From Pseudomonas sp. G2-4 (GTDB taxonomy: Bacteria > Pseudomonadota > Gammaproteobacteria > Pseudomonadales > Pseudomonadaceae): 64,000 nucleotides of DNA. Under the pieces are notes generated by a model. That model was not told the DNA's origin and made no database searches. It saw only the letters and a list, made by a program, of their open reading frames with translations. Where the stretch lies: contig NZ_CP125957.1 in assembly GCF_030064125.1 (NCBI RefSeq), positions 2,108,001-2,172,000 of the forward strand, given 5' to 3'. A program made the translations under genes and the position numbers. Positions 39,634-49,555 of this stretch are shown piece by piece; position 1 is the stretch's first letter, and each line of letters starts with the position of its first letter.

Positions 39634-41787
39634 TTATTCTTCTTCCTTCACAAGATTGCCATCGGCGTCATAGACCAGGTACTCGTCAGAATTGTTCGGA
39701 TCCCTCACGCTGTAACGGGCTTCGTTGCCGTTATCAGGGACGGTCATGCTGGTGTAGGAGCCGAGCTTCTTGAATTGTTCGTTGCGTTGACTGATCAGCA
39801 CTAGCCCAGATCCACTTCCGGCCGGGATGGCGGCGGCGTAGCGAGTCTGGAACGCGTTGATGCTGTTGTACTCCAGCGGAATCCGCAATCTACCGGTCAG
39901 GTCGATGGCCCCATAGCTCTGGTCACGGCCGACCACTGCCATACCATTGGAAAACGGCTCCACCTCGTCATAGGGCAGTTTGATGGGAAGCAGCGTGCCC
40001 TGGCGGTTGATAAACGCAAACTTCTTACTTTTAGCGTCCTGCACCAACAACGGTTGCTCGCCAAAAAAACGGCCGATCACGTTGTAACCCTGGGCGTTGA
40101 TTCGCTTGCCTTCCAGGTTGAAGACGTCCTGGCGACTCTGGTCGGCTGAGTGGGTGTAGAGGTAATCACCGCTTTGCTCAATGTTGGAGAACTGCGGTGG
40201 CAGAATCTCCTTGCCGGCCAGGGTATAAGCGCCGTAGTGGCCTTCCGTGGCATAGGTTTTAGTGCCGAGACGGGCAATGAACACGTTGCCGGTGACCGTG
40301 GGATTGACGAACTTCATTGGCAGCGTGAAGCGGTGCGCCTTGGCGTCGTAGATCCCATAGGGGCCGTTGGTTTCACGCTCTACCAGCAGCAGGTCATTGT
40401 CCAATGTTTGCGATATGTATTCGAACGGCAGGTTTATGAGTTTATTGCTGCCGGCGGCGAAGTAAGCGAGTTGGCTCCGCACCTCCTGCACGTCCCGTTG
40501 CGGCTCGCTGGATTTTTCCAGCGTAAACAACGTGTAGGTATCCGCCACTCCGCCATCCTGCACTTCTGTCCAGCGCGGTTTGATCAACCACTGTCCGGCC
40601 TGATCGATGAAGCCGTAAAGACCGGATTTCCGCTCGCGGGCGATGTAACGCGTTTGCTCCGCCAGGAGGTTGTGCACCTCGTCGATAACGACTGTGTTGT
40701 CTTCCATCGGATCGAGCACATGAATGACGATACGCTGCGGCGCGGCCTCGAACTGGTAGTCGACCTCGGTGTTTTTCAGCGGCCCCGCCTGGGTGGAAAG
40801 ATTGTTCGCCAGTTGCTCCACGTGTTGTTGCACAGCCTGACTGGTCTTGAACCGATCGAGATCCTCCTTGGTCTGCAGCAGGGCTTTGTAAAAAGCATGC
40901 ATCGCCGCAATATCGCCGTCCGAAGGGAAGGAGCGGGAGCTGTTGCCATTGCTGTAAAGCGCCTTGCCCGAGTCGGTCAAACCCTGCACTACGAAGGTCG
41001 ACATTTTGGGCGTGCTCAGCCGTATCGAGGCGCTGGCGTCACCCAGGGCCGTGAGCTGAAAGGATTGGCCGTCTTCCAGGGTCACTCGCGGATGGTCTTT
41101 GTCCAAGACCACTTTTTTGAACGCCGGGTAGCTGCGGTATGCGATCGTCAGGCTGAGGCTGGCCAAGGGTTTGTTGACCGCCAGGGTGATGGGGGCATCG
41201 AACGACTCGCTCTCATCAGGGCCTGATTTGGAGGACACCTTGATATCGGCGAACGCTTTCTCGCTGCCGTCTCGAAAACGCAAGCGTTCTGGACGGTACT
41301 GTTCGGCCGCCGGCTCATCCGGCGTGGCGGCACGCTTCCAGAGGGGGTCAAGGTTGCTGGTATCGAACCGCACTTCGGAACTGTCGGCAAACAGCCTCTG
41401 GGCAAAGCGCAGGTCCTGGCTCGCTGCCAGCGCCGTTTTCACCTGTGTGCTGGTGACAGGAACAAACAGCTCCTCGTATTGCAGGTCTTGCTTGCTGGCC
41501 GACTCGGTCTTGTCAACGGTCAGGCTAAATTCTGAGTCAATGACCACGTCCAGGATTCTTAGGGTTTCGCCGGTGTCGTGGATCAGGTAATTCAGACGCT
41601 TTTGCGCCTCAGGCAGCGTCAACGTGCCGATGTCCTCTATGCCTCCTTCGTTCATGTCCTCGGGGGTGAAGCTTTCATCTGCCCACGTAGTGCTCTGGCG
41701 AAACAGGTAGTAGGACGCAGCGCCCACCCCTAACAGGATCGCGCTCAGTATCAACAGCAATCTCAAACGAGGCTGGGTAAGGTTCAT
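39634..41787 (-). CDS. WG-repeat membrane-anchored protein
   Basis: 717 residues with an N-terminal membrane anchor (LLLILSAILLGVGAASYYLF) and a large external part. The second half holds WG repeats: LYGFIDQAGQWLIKPRWTEV, YGAYTLAGKEILPPQFSNI, KFAFINRQGTLLPIKLPYDEV and SYGAIDLTGRLRIPLEYNSI among them. The repeats probably form a beta-propeller or solenoid for protein contacts. Function is not known for this family. Convergent with the repair operon, 15 bases apart. Confidence 0.75.
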   Translation of the reverse strand: MNLTQPRLRLLLILSAILLGVGAASYYLFRQSTTWADESFTPEDMNEGGIEDIGTLTLPEAQKRLNYLIHDTGETLRILDVVIDSEFSLTVDKTESASKQDLQYEELFVPVTSTQVKTALAASQDLRFAQRLFADSSEVRFDTSNLDPLWKRAATPDEPAAEQYRPERLRFRDGSEKAFADIKVSSKSGPDESESFDAPITLAVNKPLASLSLTIAYRSYPAFKKVVLDKDHPRVTLEDGQSFQLTALGDASASIRLSTPKMSTFVVQGLTDSGKALYSNGNSSRSFPSDGDIAAMHAFYKALLQTKEDLDRFKTSQAVQQHVEQLANNLSTQAGPLKNTEVDYQFEAAPQRIVIHVLDPMEDNTVVIDEVHNLLAEQTRYIARERKSGLYGFIDQAGQWLIKPRWTEVQDGGVADTYTLFTLEKSSEPQRDVQEVRSQLAYFAAGSNKLINLPFEYISQTLDNDLLLVERETNGPYGIYDAKAHRFTLPMKFVNPTVTGNVFIARLGTKTYATEGHYGAYTLAGKEILPPQFSNIEQSGDYLYTHSADQSRQDVFNLEGKRINAQGYNVIGRFFGEQPLLVQDAKSKKFAFINRQGTLLPIKLPYDEVEPFSNGMAVVGRDQSYGAIDLTGRLRIPLEYNSINAFQTRYAAAIPAGSGSGLVLISQRNEQFKKLGSYTSMTVPDNGNEARYSVRDPNNSDEYLVYDADGNLVKEEE

Positions 41788-42306
41788 TTTTGGCTTCGGC
41801 GGCTAAAGGGCGGGGAAAGTGCCGGTAGCTAACCACACCGCATTGCGGCCTGCCAATGGTCTGGATAGCTTTAATTGCGTGATGAAATCCAGGCGTGTCG
41901 AGCCGCTAAGGTTGGACACGCGGCACAATCCATCGCCGGACACCCCCATCGGAAATTTCCCTCAAGCTGCGTCGCTCCCCGCTGACTGTTCACCCGATCG
42001 CTCCATACGCTACATTCCCTCCGTCGCTGTAATTAGCGACAGGGTGTGGAAGCCCTAAGCACCTAGGATTTGTTCAATTAATCCTGAGAACACTCAATGA
42101 AAAAAGGTTACAGCTATTGCTTTGAAACATGTGTCCGTAAGGTGCACGTCATTTCAACCTCGCTCGAATCATTCGCCATTCCATCAAGCTCCACCTCTAT
42201 CTCCTGCTCACCCCCTGAGCCCCCAGCCTGGATTCGGCCCCCTAGTCAGTGGCTCCTCAGTACCGAACTCGCTACTGATCTTCCATCCCCGCAGGAGTAA
42301 CCCCTC
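41788..42306. other. Intergenic stretch before the DUF3077 gene
   Basis: About 520 bases without a gene that I can support. It should contain the promoters of the WG-repeat gene (leftward) and the DUF3077 gene (rightward). A 67-codon frame at 42097 has an unusual Ser/Pro-rich product and no good ribosome-binding site. Confidence 0.45.
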
Positions 42307-42582
42307 ATGTCCCGCTACATGCCCATTACCGGAATCGAAAACAATTTCCACGCGCTCCTGATCGACACCGAAGCGCCCCTGGACGTGCTGCACGACACGG
42401 CCGCCTACCGCATCGCCGCTGTCACGCAATTGCTGGAAAACCTCGCAATGCGTTCAGACATCAGCACGGACGCCGTGGTACTGCATGATTTCGCCCAGGT
42501 GTTGGCGATTCCGTTGCGAGCCGGTTGTGATTTGCTGGATGTGATCGGGAGGCGATTGCAGGCACCGCTTCTGGCGTCGTAA
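42307..42582 (+). CDS. DUF3077 family protein
   Basis: 91 residues with AGGAG 9 bases upstream. The product (PITGIENNFHALLIDTEAPL, LDVLHDTAAYRIAAVTQLLE) has the pattern of DUF3077, a small helical family common in Pseudomonas. Function unknown. A monocistronic gene between WG-repeat protein and codA. Confidence 0.75.
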   Translation: MSRYMPITGIENNFHALLIDTEAPLDVLHDTAAYRIAAVTQLLENLAMRSDISTDAVVLHDFAQVLAIPLRAGCDLLDVIGRRLQAPLLAS

Positions 42583-42645
42583 GGGAGGTGGGCGATCCTC
42601 GGGGATCGCCTACTCAATGGCGCCGCGGCTCCCACAGGGTTTGTA

Positions 42646-43893
42646 TCAGCCCAACAGCGGAGCAAACTCCACCACCGGCATCTGTCGCTTCATCAGCACT
42701 TCACCGTTGCGAATCGAGTAGAGCGGCAACCCCTGGCTGCGGATCACTTCGTAATCACTGTCGGCCGACAGGATCAGCAGGTTCGCCGGGCGTCCGGGTT
42801 CCAGGCCGTAGCGCTCGCCCAGGGCCATGGCCTTGGCGCTGTTGTCGGTGACCAGGTCGAGGGCGCTTTGCAGGTTGCGGTAGCCGAGCATGTGACAGAT
42901 ATGCAGCCCAGCTTCCAATACCCGCAGGATGTTGCCATTGCCCAGTGGATACCAAGGGTCGACGATGGAGTCCTGGCCGAAGCACACGTTCATGCCGGCT
43001 TCGAGCAGTTCATTGACCCGGGTGACGCCGCGGCGCTTGGGGAAGTTATCAAAACGCCCTTGCAGGTGGATGCTTTCGGTGGGGCACGAGACGAAGCTGA
43101 TGCCCGAGTGCCCGAGCAAGCGAAACAGTTTGGCGCAGTAGGCGTTGTCGTAGGAGCCCATGGCCGTGGTGTGGCTGGCCGTGACCCGTGCGCCCATATC
43201 GCGGCTGCGGGCTTCTTCGGCGAGCACTTCGAGGAAGCGCGAATGCGGATCGTCGGTTTCGTCGCAATGCACATCCACCAGGCAACCGGTACGTTCGGCC
43301 AGGTCCATCAGGAACTTCACCGAGCTGACGCCCTGGTCGCGGGTGTATTCGAAGTGTGGGATGCCGCCCACCACGTCGGCGCCCATGCGGATCGCTTCTT
43401 CCATCAGTTCGCGGCCGTTGCGGTAGGACTCGATGCCCTCCTGGGGAAACGCGACGATCTGCATATCAACCAAGTGACGGCTTTCCTCGCGCACTTCCAG
43501 CATCGCCTTGAGGGCTGTGAGTTCAGGGTCGGTTACGTCGATATGGGTGCGCACATGCTGGATGCCATGGGCGGCGAGGGTCTGGATGGTTTTCTTGGCG
43601 CGGGTCTTGGTGTCTTCCTGGGTGATGGTGGCCTTGCGTTCACCCCAGCACTCGATGCCTTCGAACAGCGTACCGCTCATGTTCCAGCGCGGTTCGCCGG
43701 CGGTGAGGGTCGCGTCCAGGTGGATGTGTGGCTCGACGAAGGGTGGCACCACCAGGTTACCGCCGGCATCGAGGTCTTCCGGGCCCAGGCTGGGGGCCTC
43801 GGTCTGACGGGCTATGTTGGCGATCAGGCCATTTTCCAGGTGCAGTTCATGCAAGCCTTCGCGGTTGCGCAGGCGGGCGTTGATGATGTGCAT
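42646..43893 (-). CDS. codA: Cytosine deaminase
   Basis: 415 residues, starts MHIINARLRNREGLHELHLEN. Metal-binding histidines appear in EPHIHLD; further active-site motifs are VDVHCDETDDPHSR, ASHTTAMGSYDN and FGQDSIVDPWYPLG. It converts cytosine to uracil for pyrimidine salvage. It lies 12 bases after codB in the same operon. Close to the usual length of 420-430. Confidence 0.92.
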   Translation of the reverse strand: MHIINARLRNREGLHELHLENGLIANIARQTEAPSLGPEDLDAGGNLVVPPFVEPHIHLDATLTAGEPRWNMSGTLFEGIECWGERKATITQEDTKTRAKKTIQTLAAHGIQHVRTHIDVTDPELTALKAMLEVREESRHLVDMQIVAFPQEGIESYRNGRELMEEAIRMGADVVGGIPHFEYTRDQGVSSVKFLMDLAERTGCLVDVHCDETDDPHSRFLEVLAEEARSRDMGARVTASHTTAMGSYDNAYCAKLFRLLGHSGISFVSCPTESIHLQGRFDNFPKRRGVTRVNELLEAGMNVCFGQDSIVDPWYPLGNGNILRVLEAGLHICHMLGYRNLQSALDLVTDNSAKAMALGERYGLEPGRPANLLILSADSDYEVIRSQGLPLYSIRNGEVLMKRQMPVVEFAPLLG

Positions 43894-43905
43894 CAGGCGA
43901 ATCCT

Positions 43906-45177
43906 TTATAGGTCTTGTAGTGGTGCGTCGGCGGTGCGAGTACCCATTACGCCGATCAATAGCACATACGTTAGCGCGCCGGTGGCGATTCCTACCAGTG
44001 GCGCGACCCAAGGCGAATTGAACGCAGCGACGGTGCCGACTCCGTAAGCAAACAGCCCGGGCCAGTTGAACGCTGGCAACTGCGCTTCGGCCAGGCGGGG
44101 ATAGCGACCGCGCCAGCGGAAGAAGAAATCGGCCATGATCACGCCGCCGATGGGCGGGATCACGGTGCCCAGCAGAATCAGGTACGGCACCAACAAATCG
44201 TACATGCCCAGCAGGGCCAGCAGCGTGCCGATCACGGCGCCGCCCAGGGTTACGGTTCTACGCCGACGGGTGCGCAGCAGGTTGCAACCGGCCACGGCGA
44301 AGTTGTAGATGGTGTTGTCCTGGGTGCTCCAGATGTTGAGCAGCAGCATCGCCATCGCCGCCATGGCAAAGCCCTGCAACAGCAACATTTCGACCACGTC
44401 CGGCTGTTGATAGACGATGGCCCCGTAGGCGCCGATCAGCACCATCAGGCCGTTGCCGAGGAAGAAACCGATCAGACTCGCCAGCACCGCGACTTTCGCC
44501 GAACGGGAGAAACGCGTCCAATTGGTCGCCTGGGTCGCGCCGCTGACAAAGGTGCCGAACACCAGCGTAATGGCGGTGGACCAGTCGAGGCTGCCCGTTG
44601 GCACTACCGCCAGCAAGCCGTCGAGACCACCGACCTTCACCGTCGCCACCCACATCGACAACATCAGCAGCAACATCATGGCCGGCACGGCGATGTACGA
44701 CAGGATTTCCAGACCGCGATATCCGATGTAGGCCGTGGCGCAGAATCCCAGGCCGAACAGCACCATCAAGCCCAGCACGGTGCCCTGGTCCAATTCGAAA
44801 TACTTGCCCAGCACCACCGCGGCAGTCGCGGTGCCCCAGGCGTACCAGCCGATCTGGGTGAAGCCCAGGATCAAGTCGCTGAGCTTGCTGCCCACCTCGC
44901 CGAAACAGAAGCGGCCCATCAGTACCGAATTGAGCCCGCTCTTGAACGCGATGTAGCCCAGGCCCGCGGCATAGAGGCCCAGCAGCAGATTGCCGATGAT
45001 GATGACCGTGAGCATTTCGGCAAAACCGAACGCGACCCCCAGCTTGCCCCCGGCAAACATCGTGGCGGTGAAAAAGGTGAAACCCAGCAGCACCATGGCC
45101 GTGGACGCCAGGCCCTTGCGGGCATGCATCGGGACTTCGCTCAAGGGGTAGTCGTTGCCCGGATCGTTCTGAGTCAT
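43906..45177 (-). CDS. codB: Cytosine permease
   Basis: 423 residues of the NCS1 transporter family with about 12 membrane segments. Starts MTQNDPGNDYPLSEVPMHAR; contains FSVLMGRFCFGEVG-like VLMGRFCFGEVGSKL and NWTRFSRSAKVAVLAS, a signature of CodB. It imports cytosine for the deaminase. First gene of the codBA operon. Confidence 0.92.
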   Translation of the reverse strand: MTQNDPGNDYPLSEVPMHARKGLASTAMVLLGFTFFTATMFAGGKLGVAFGFAEMLTVIIIGNLLLGLYAAGLGYIAFKSGLNSVLMGRFCFGEVGSKLSDLILGFTQIGWYAWGTATAAVVLGKYFELDQGTVLGLMVLFGLGFCATAYIGYRGLEILSYIAVPAMMLLLMLSMWVATVKVGGLDGLLAVVPTGSLDWSTAITLVFGTFVSGATQATNWTRFSRSAKVAVLASLIGFFLGNGLMVLIGAYGAIVYQQPDVVEMLLLQGFAMAAMAMLLLNIWSTQDNTIYNFAVAGCNLLRTRRRRTVTLGGAVIGTLLALLGMYDLLVPYLILLGTVIPPIGGVIMADFFFRWRGRYPRLAEAQLPAFNWPGLFAYGVGTVAAFNSPWVAPLVGIATGALTYVLLIGVMGTRTADAPLQDL

Positions 45178-45348
45178 GTGGCGGTCCTTGCGGATGAGGG
45201 GGAGTATCGCAAGCGTGCAGCGGCCGTGCCAAACGAGTGATCGCGAGGTTATGTATAGACAATCTTTGGGATTGGGGGGACGAAGGGATCAAAAGCGGTG
45301 CGCGGGTGATTCAAGTTGGAACACAGATCTCATCGCGCATGAAGATCC

Positions 45349-45443
45349 CCTGTGGGAGCGAGCTTGCTCGCGAATGCGGTGAGTCCGGTAGGAATGTATT
45401 GGCTGACACACCCCTTTCGCGAGCAGGCTCGCTCCCACAGGGG
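45349..45443. repeat. REP pair (BIME)
   Basis: CTGTGGGAGCGAGCTTGCTC at 45350 and its inverted partner CGAGCAGGCTCGCTCCCACAG from about 45419, 35 bases apart, between codB and the hydrolase gene. Typical Pseudomonas REP element pair. Confidence 0.9.
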
Positions 45444-45456
45444 AGTGCAGTGTTTT

Positions 45457-46287
45457 TCAGGTCGGGGAGGGCAATGCCAGAAACCGCAACAGCGCCGCCA
45501 CGATGGCTTCCGGCGCGTCTTCCTGGACCAGATGCCCGGCATTCCGAACAGGGTGAAATTGCGCCTTGGGGATCAGCCGTTGCAGAGCTCGGCCGCGCTC
45601 GATGGGAATCCACTGGTCATCCTCCCCCCAAAGGATCTGGGTCGGGCAGCGCACGTTCGGATACAGGCCCTCGGCTTCACGGGTATAGCGTTCGTCCATC
45701 TGCGCGATCTGTCGATAGAACGCCGCCTGGCCCGTCTCGCCCAGCCACGGCTGCACGTAGGGCGCCAACTCTTCGTCGGGGATGTCCCGTTTGATTGCGC
45801 CGCGGATATAGGTGGGCACGATGGCCCGCTGAATGTAGTCGGGCAGGCCGCTGAAGGCCGTTTCATGCTGGCGTACATGTTGCACAAAGGGTGAGCCCCA
45901 GGGCGACAGCGCCACCGGGTCGATCAGCGTCAGGCTGCGGTAATTCTTGCCGTTGAGCAGGTGCGTACGCAGAGCGGTGGCGCCGCCAAAGTCATGGGCC
46001 ACCACGTCCGGGTAGTCCAGGCCCCAGTGCTCCAGCAGTTGCGTGAGCAGCTGGTTTTGCACGCCGAGGGACACGTCGGCATCCGGTTGCGCGGATTGGC
46101 CATAACCCAGCAGGTCGAAGTAATGCACCCTGTGGGTGGCGAAGAACAGCGGGGCGATTCGGTGCCACACGTAGGAAGAGAAGGGCGTGCCGTGGACAAA
46201 CACCAGCGGCGGGCCATCGCCCTGGATGGCGTAGCGAATGCGGTGCCCGTTGAAGTCGAATTGCTGATCCAGCGGCCAGTTGGTCAT
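45457..46287 (-). CDS. Alpha/beta hydrolase, haloalkane dehalogenase-like
   Basis: 276 residues with oxyanion motif HGTPF (32-36), nucleophile elbow AHDFGG with Asp99, acidic member in WGEDDQWIP and histidine in AGHLVQED. An aspartate nucleophile points to haloalkane dehalogenase or epoxide hydrolase relatives rather than serine esterases. Cytosolic, no signal peptide. Monocistronic between two REP pairs. Substrate cannot be predicted. Confidence 0.8.
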   Translation of the reverse strand: MTNWPLDQQFDFNGHRIRYAIQGDGPPLVFVHGTPFSSYVWHRIAPLFFATHRVHYFDLLGYGQSAQPDADVSLGVQNQLLTQLLEHWGLDYPDVVAHDFGGATALRTHLLNGKNYRSLTLIDPVALSPWGSPFVQHVRQHETAFSGLPDYIQRAIVPTYIRGAIKRDIPDEELAPYVQPWLGETGQAAFYRQIAQMDERYTREAEGLYPNVRCPTQILWGEDDQWIPIERGRALQRLIPKAQFHPVRNAGHLVQEDAPEAIVAALLRFLALPSPT

Positions 46288-46360
46288 GATCGGCGCTCCC
46301 CTGAAAATGGCTCAGGGAATAGAGCATAGGCCAACGCAATTCACTTGGGAGAAACACAGT

Positions 46361-46494
46361 TGTGGCGAGGGAGCTTGCTCCCGCTGGGCTGCGAAGCGGT
46401 CCTCAAGCCTTAGATTGCGATGTATCAGGTTGAATCGAGTCGCTGCTTTTGGGGCTGCTGCGCAGCCCAGCGGGAGCAAGCTCCCTCGCCACGG
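46361..46494. repeat. REP pair, GAGGGAGCTTGCTCCC type
   Basis: GTGGCGAGGGAGCTTGCTCC at 46362 and its inverted copy GGGAGCAAGCTCCCTCGCCAC ending near 46493. A distinct sequence family from the GGGAGCGAGCTTGCTCGC elements. Both inner sides also carry GGGCTGCG-type stems. Confidence 0.88.
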
Positions 46495-46521
46495 GAAACT
46501 CCCTTGCCACAAGAAAAGTGG

Positions 46522-46878
46522 TTATTCGCCGTGATAGATGCAACCGCTGGTGCACGTTTCGTGGATACGAATGGCGCTGAGTTCCGGCAGCAACGGCTTC
46601 AACTCATTCCAGATCCACTTGGCCAGGACTTCGCTGGTGGGGTTTTCCAGGCCGGGGATGTCGTTGAGGTAGTTGTGGTCCAGACGCTCGTAGAGCGGCT
46701 TGAAGATCGCCTTGATCTCGGAGAAGTCACGAATCCAGCCGGTGTGCGGGTCGATGTCGCCGCTCAGGTGGATCGCCACCTTGAACGAGTGACCGTGCAG
46801 GCGGCCGCACTTATGGCCTTCCGGCACGTGGGGCAGGCGGTGGGCGGATTCGAAGGTGAATTCTTTGAAAATTTCCAC
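46522..46878 (-). CDS. queD: 6-carboxy-5,6,7,8-tetrahydropterin synthase
   Basis: 118 residues starting from [20 protein letters not shown] and the [11 protein letters not shown] segment supply the zinc histidines; the [11 protein letters not shown] end is typical. It makes 6-carboxytetrahydropterin from dihydroneopterin triphosphate in queuosine biosynthesis. Full length for the family. Other queuosine genes are not in view. Confidence 0.92.
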   Translation of the reverse strand: MEIFKEFTFESAHRLPHVPEGHKCGRLHGHSFKVAIHLSGDIDPHTGWIRDFSEIKAIFKPLYERLDHNYLNDIPGLENPTSEVLAKWIWNELKPLLPELSAIRIHETCTSGCIYHGE

Positions 46879-46961
46879 AGGTTCGGGCTCTTTAAGGTAG
46901 CGGTCGCGAGGCAGGCGGCGGAGTTTATCAGTTTGATCCTTGCGTTGCGCGAGCGTGCTGA

Positions 46962-48041
46962 CTAAAGGGTCAGCAAACGCTCGCCCAGCCCACCGTTGGC
47001 CGCCAGTTCGAGGAACTCGTCGCCGAGCCGGCGGCTCTCGTCCATTGCCGTGCGCCAGTATTTGCGGCGGCTCGGGTCATCGCCCATGAAGCGCTTGAAA
47101 TCGTTACGGTCCGGCAGTTTGCCGAAGGGCAGGCGCGCCAGGTACTCACGAGACGGCGCCAGCAACAGCACGTCCTGCAGGCGTTCGACGTTACCGCGGC
47201 GCCACGGCAAACCTTTGTCGAACCAGCCGGGAATGACCCGGTCGGTGAAGTGCGGGTACAGCACGATGTCCTCGCCGCTGTAGGGCAGGTCCAGGTGGTA
47301 GTCCAGCAAACCGCCGTCGCGGTAGGTGCCGACACCGGCGCCCGGCAGGTCGCGCACGCCTTCCATCACCATCGGGATCGAGCCCGACGCCAACAGGGCC
47401 TGACGCAGGTTGGCGGCCGCCAGCGGAACGAAACGTGACGGAAAGTCATTCAGCGGATGCAGTGGCGGGGCCAGGCGTGGATCGTGGATGATCAACCGTT
47501 CGAAATGCCGTGCCAACCGCGCACGGCCGCGCAGGTTGTCGGCGATCACTGACGACAAGCCCAGGCCCAGCCGCCCGCGATGATCCAGGGCCAGCAGGCC
47601 GTGGCTCTTGACCACCATGATGTTGAGTCGGTAATGCGGGTTATCGAGGATTGAAGCGTCGCGACCTTCGAGCAAATCATCGAGCATGCGCTGCGAGCTT
47701 TGGCTGACCCCGGCCATGGTCACGCCTTTGGCGAAGCTCTGCTCGTTGTACAAGGTGCCCAGGCGCCTGATCCCCTCGGCGGCATCCGGCAAACAGGCGC
47801 TGGCGAAGCGCCAGGAACCCACCGAAGCGCCGATCAGCGAGCGCTCCCGGGGCGCGGCGGGCAGCCATTCACCAAACAGCGCCAGGTCCAGCCCCTGGAT
47901 GCCCAAGGCCTTGGGGCCGCCAGCGGCGCCGGGCAGAATGCCGACGTCGGCAGCGTTCAGGCCGGCCTGGCGGATTCGCGCAAAGGCACGGGGGCCGGCC
48001 TTGAGGGTGAGGGCGGGGAACTTGATGTGGATGGCGGTCAT
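46962..48041 (-). CDS. Patatin-like phospholipase
   Basis: 359 residues starting [20 protein letters not shown]. Oxyanion-type GAAGGPKAL (38-46), nucleophile motif GASVG with Ser73 and the DGG dyad motif in [10 protein letters not shown] mark the patatin family. The active Ser-Asp dyad is intact. A TTG seven codons upstream is a less likely start. Target lipids unknown. Confidence 0.82.
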   Translation of the reverse strand: MTAIHIKFPALTLKAGPRAFARIRQAGLNAADVGILPGAAGGPKALGIQGLDLALFGEWLPAAPRERSLIGASVGSWRFASACLPDAAEGIRRLGTLYNEQSFAKGVTMAGVSQSSQRMLDDLLEGRDASILDNPHYRLNIMVVKSHGLLALDHRGRLGLGLSSVIADNLRGRARLARHFERLIIHDPRLAPPLHPLNDFPSRFVPLAAANLRQALLASGSIPMVMEGVRDLPGAGVGTYRDGGLLDYHLDLPYSGEDIVLYPHFTDRVIPGWFDKGLPWRRGNVERLQDVLLLAPSREYLARLPFGKLPDRNDFKRFMGDDPSRRKYWRTAMDESRRLGDEFLELAANGGLGERLLTL

Positions 48042-48087
48042 ACCGGTCTCGAATGCGTACAAGCGGATGATTATAGCGACACAAAAC

Positions 48088-48182
48088 CCTGTGGGAGCGA
48101 GCTTGCTCGCGATGGCGGTGGGTCAGCTTGTAACGATGCTGGATGTGCCGTCGCTATCGCGAGCAAGCTCGCTCCCACATTG
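48088..48182. repeat. REP pair (BIME)
   Basis: GTGGGAGCGAGCTTGCTCGC at 48091 and its inverted copy GCGAGCAAGCTCGCTCCCAC ending near 48179, 47 bases apart, between the patatin and the PepSY operon. Confidence 0.9.
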
Positions 48183-48203
48183 ATGTGGGTTCCATGATGG
48201 CAA

Positions 48204-48219
48204 TTCAGTTTCAGTTAAG
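48204..48219 (+). promoter_or_regulatory. Candidate response-regulator box
   Basis: TTCAG-N6-TTAAG, one base off the TTAAG-N6-TTAAG site reported for BqsR/CarR of P. aeruginosa. It lies 49-64 bases upstream of the first PepSY gene, suggesting that the operon regulates itself. Confidence 0.6.
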
Positions 48220-48267
48220 TTCACCCCGATACAGTCACCCGGCAAAACCTATAAAAGGAGACAAACC

Positions 48268-48576
48268 ATGAACCGCCTGACTGCCTTTTTCCTCGCGACC
48301 CTCATGGCCCTCAGCACTGGCCTGGCTCACGCCCGAGACCTCAACGATGACGAAGCCCGCAAACTGCAAGACGCTGGTACCATTCTGTCGGTTGAAAAAC
48401 TCAACGCCATTGCCCTGGCCGAACACCCTGGCGCCACCTTGACCGATACCGAGCTGGAAGAAGAGTACGGTCGGTACATCTATCAGGTGGATCTGCGTGA
48501 TACCCAGGGTATTGACTGGGATCTGGAAGTGGACGCCGTCACCGGCAAGGTGCTCAAGAATCATCAGGATACGTAA
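48268..48576 (+). CDS. PepSY-domain periplasmic protein (BqsP-like)
   Basis: 102 residues with a signal peptide (LTAFFLATLMALSTGLAHA). The mature part holds a PepSY-type pattern: ARKLQDAGTILSVEKLNAIA, then YIYQVDLRDTQGIDWDLEVD and a terminal TGKVLKN. AAAAGGAG precedes the ATG. First gene of a four-gene operon; layout and domain match PA2659/PA2658 of P. aeruginosa. Stop overlaps the next ATG by one base. Confidence 0.8.
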   Translation: MNRLTAFFLATLMALSTGLAHARDLNDDEARKLQDAGTILSVEKLNAIALAEHPGATLTDTELEEEYGRYIYQVDLRDTQGIDWDLEVDAVTGKVLKNHQDT

Positions 48577-48887
48577 TGAAGCTTAATCTATGCGCCCGCA
48601 GTCGATGGACGCTGGCGCTGCTGGCGTTTTGTTCGCTGGCCATGGCCCGGGACCTGGACCAGGACGAAGCGCTGCAACTGCGCCAGCAGGGTGTGATCCT
48701 GCCGCTGGAACACTTGCTGCAGCAGGCGCTGGATCTGCATCCCGGCGCCAAACTGCTGGAAGCCGAGCTGGAGGAAAAGCACGGCGTCTATATTTATGAG
48801 GTCGAGCTGCTGGACACCGACGGCGTCGTGCGCGAACTGGACCTGGAGGCCGCCACCGGCCGCTTACTCAAAGATAAGGAAGATTGA
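48576..48887 (+). CDS. PepSY-domain periplasmic protein (BqsQ-like)
   Basis: 103 residues with a signal peptide ([15 protein letters not shown]) and a second PepSY-type domain ([37 protein letters not shown]). It resembles the protein before it, so the pair probably arose by duplication. May modulate the sensor kinase in the periplasm. TGATG overlap with the response regulator gene. Confidence 0.8.
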   Translation: MKLNLCARSRWTLALLAFCSLAMARDLDQDEALQLRQQGVILPLEHLLQQALDLHPGAKLLEAELEEKHGVYIYEVELLDTDGVVRELDLEAATGRLLKDKED

Positions 48888-49555
48888 TGCGCCTGCTTCT
48901 GGTGGAAGATCACGTTCCCCTGGCCGACGAACTGATGGCCGGGCTGACACGACAGGGGTACGCCGTCGATTGGCTCGCCGATGGTCGCGATGCGGTGTAT
49001 CAGGGCAGCATCGAACCCTATGACCTGATCATCCTCGACCTCGGCCTGCCGGGCGTGCCGGGGCTCGACGTGCTGGCCCAATGGCGCGCTGGCGGCCTGG
49101 CGACCCCGGTGCTGATCCTGACTGCCCGCGGCTCATGGGCCGAGCGTATCGAAGGCCTCAAGGCCGGAGCCGACGATTACCTGACCAAACCGTTTCACCC
49201 TGAAGAACTGCACCTGCGGGTCCAGGCGTTGTTGCGCCGTTCCCATGGCCAGGCCAACCAACCGACACTCAAGGCGGCTGGGCTGCATCTGGATGAGGGG
49301 CGGCAATGCGTGATTCGCGACGGCACGGAGATCCAGCTGACCGCCGCTGAGTTTCGCCTGCTGCGCTATTTCATGCTGCACCCCGAGCAAATTCTTTCCA
49401 AAAGCCATCTTGCTGAACATCTGTATGACGGTGAAACCGAGCGCGATTCCAACGTGCTGGAAGTCCACGTCAATCACCTGCGGCGCAAGCTGGGACGTAG
49501 CGTGATCGAAACCCGTCGCGGCCAGGGTTACCTGTTCGGCGGGCAGGCGCCGTGA
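48887..49555 (+). CDS. OmpR-family response regulator (BqsR/CarR-like)
   Basis: 222 residues. Receiver domain with acidic pocket (VEDH), phosphoacceptor D51 in IILDLGLPG, the T in LILTARG and K in DDYLTKPF. The C-terminal winged helix runs from about 125 ([36 protein letters not shown]). ATG chosen over the TTG one codon upstream. Overlaps the kinase by 4 bases. Confidence 0.88.
   Translation: MRLLLVEDHVPLADELMAGLTRQGYAVDWLADGRDAVYQGSIEPYDLIILDLGLPGVPGLDVLAQWRAGGLATPVLILTARGSWAERIEGLKAGADDYLTKPFHPEELHLRVQALLRRSHGQANQPTLKAAGLHLDEGRQCVIRDGTEIQLTAAEFRLLRYFMLHPEQILSKSHLAEHLYDGETERDSNVLEVHVNHLRRKLGRSVIETRRGQGYLFGGQAP

Noticed and set aside
42097..42300. 67-codon ORF before the DUF3077 gene
   Set aside because: Ser/Pro-rich product, no good ribosome-binding site and no family; a regulatory leader cannot be excluded but is not supported.
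44258..45292. Overlapping ORFs of 277 to 344 codons in the codB region
   Set aside because: Other-frame shadows of the membrane protein gene codB, with histidine/arginine/glutamine-rich products.
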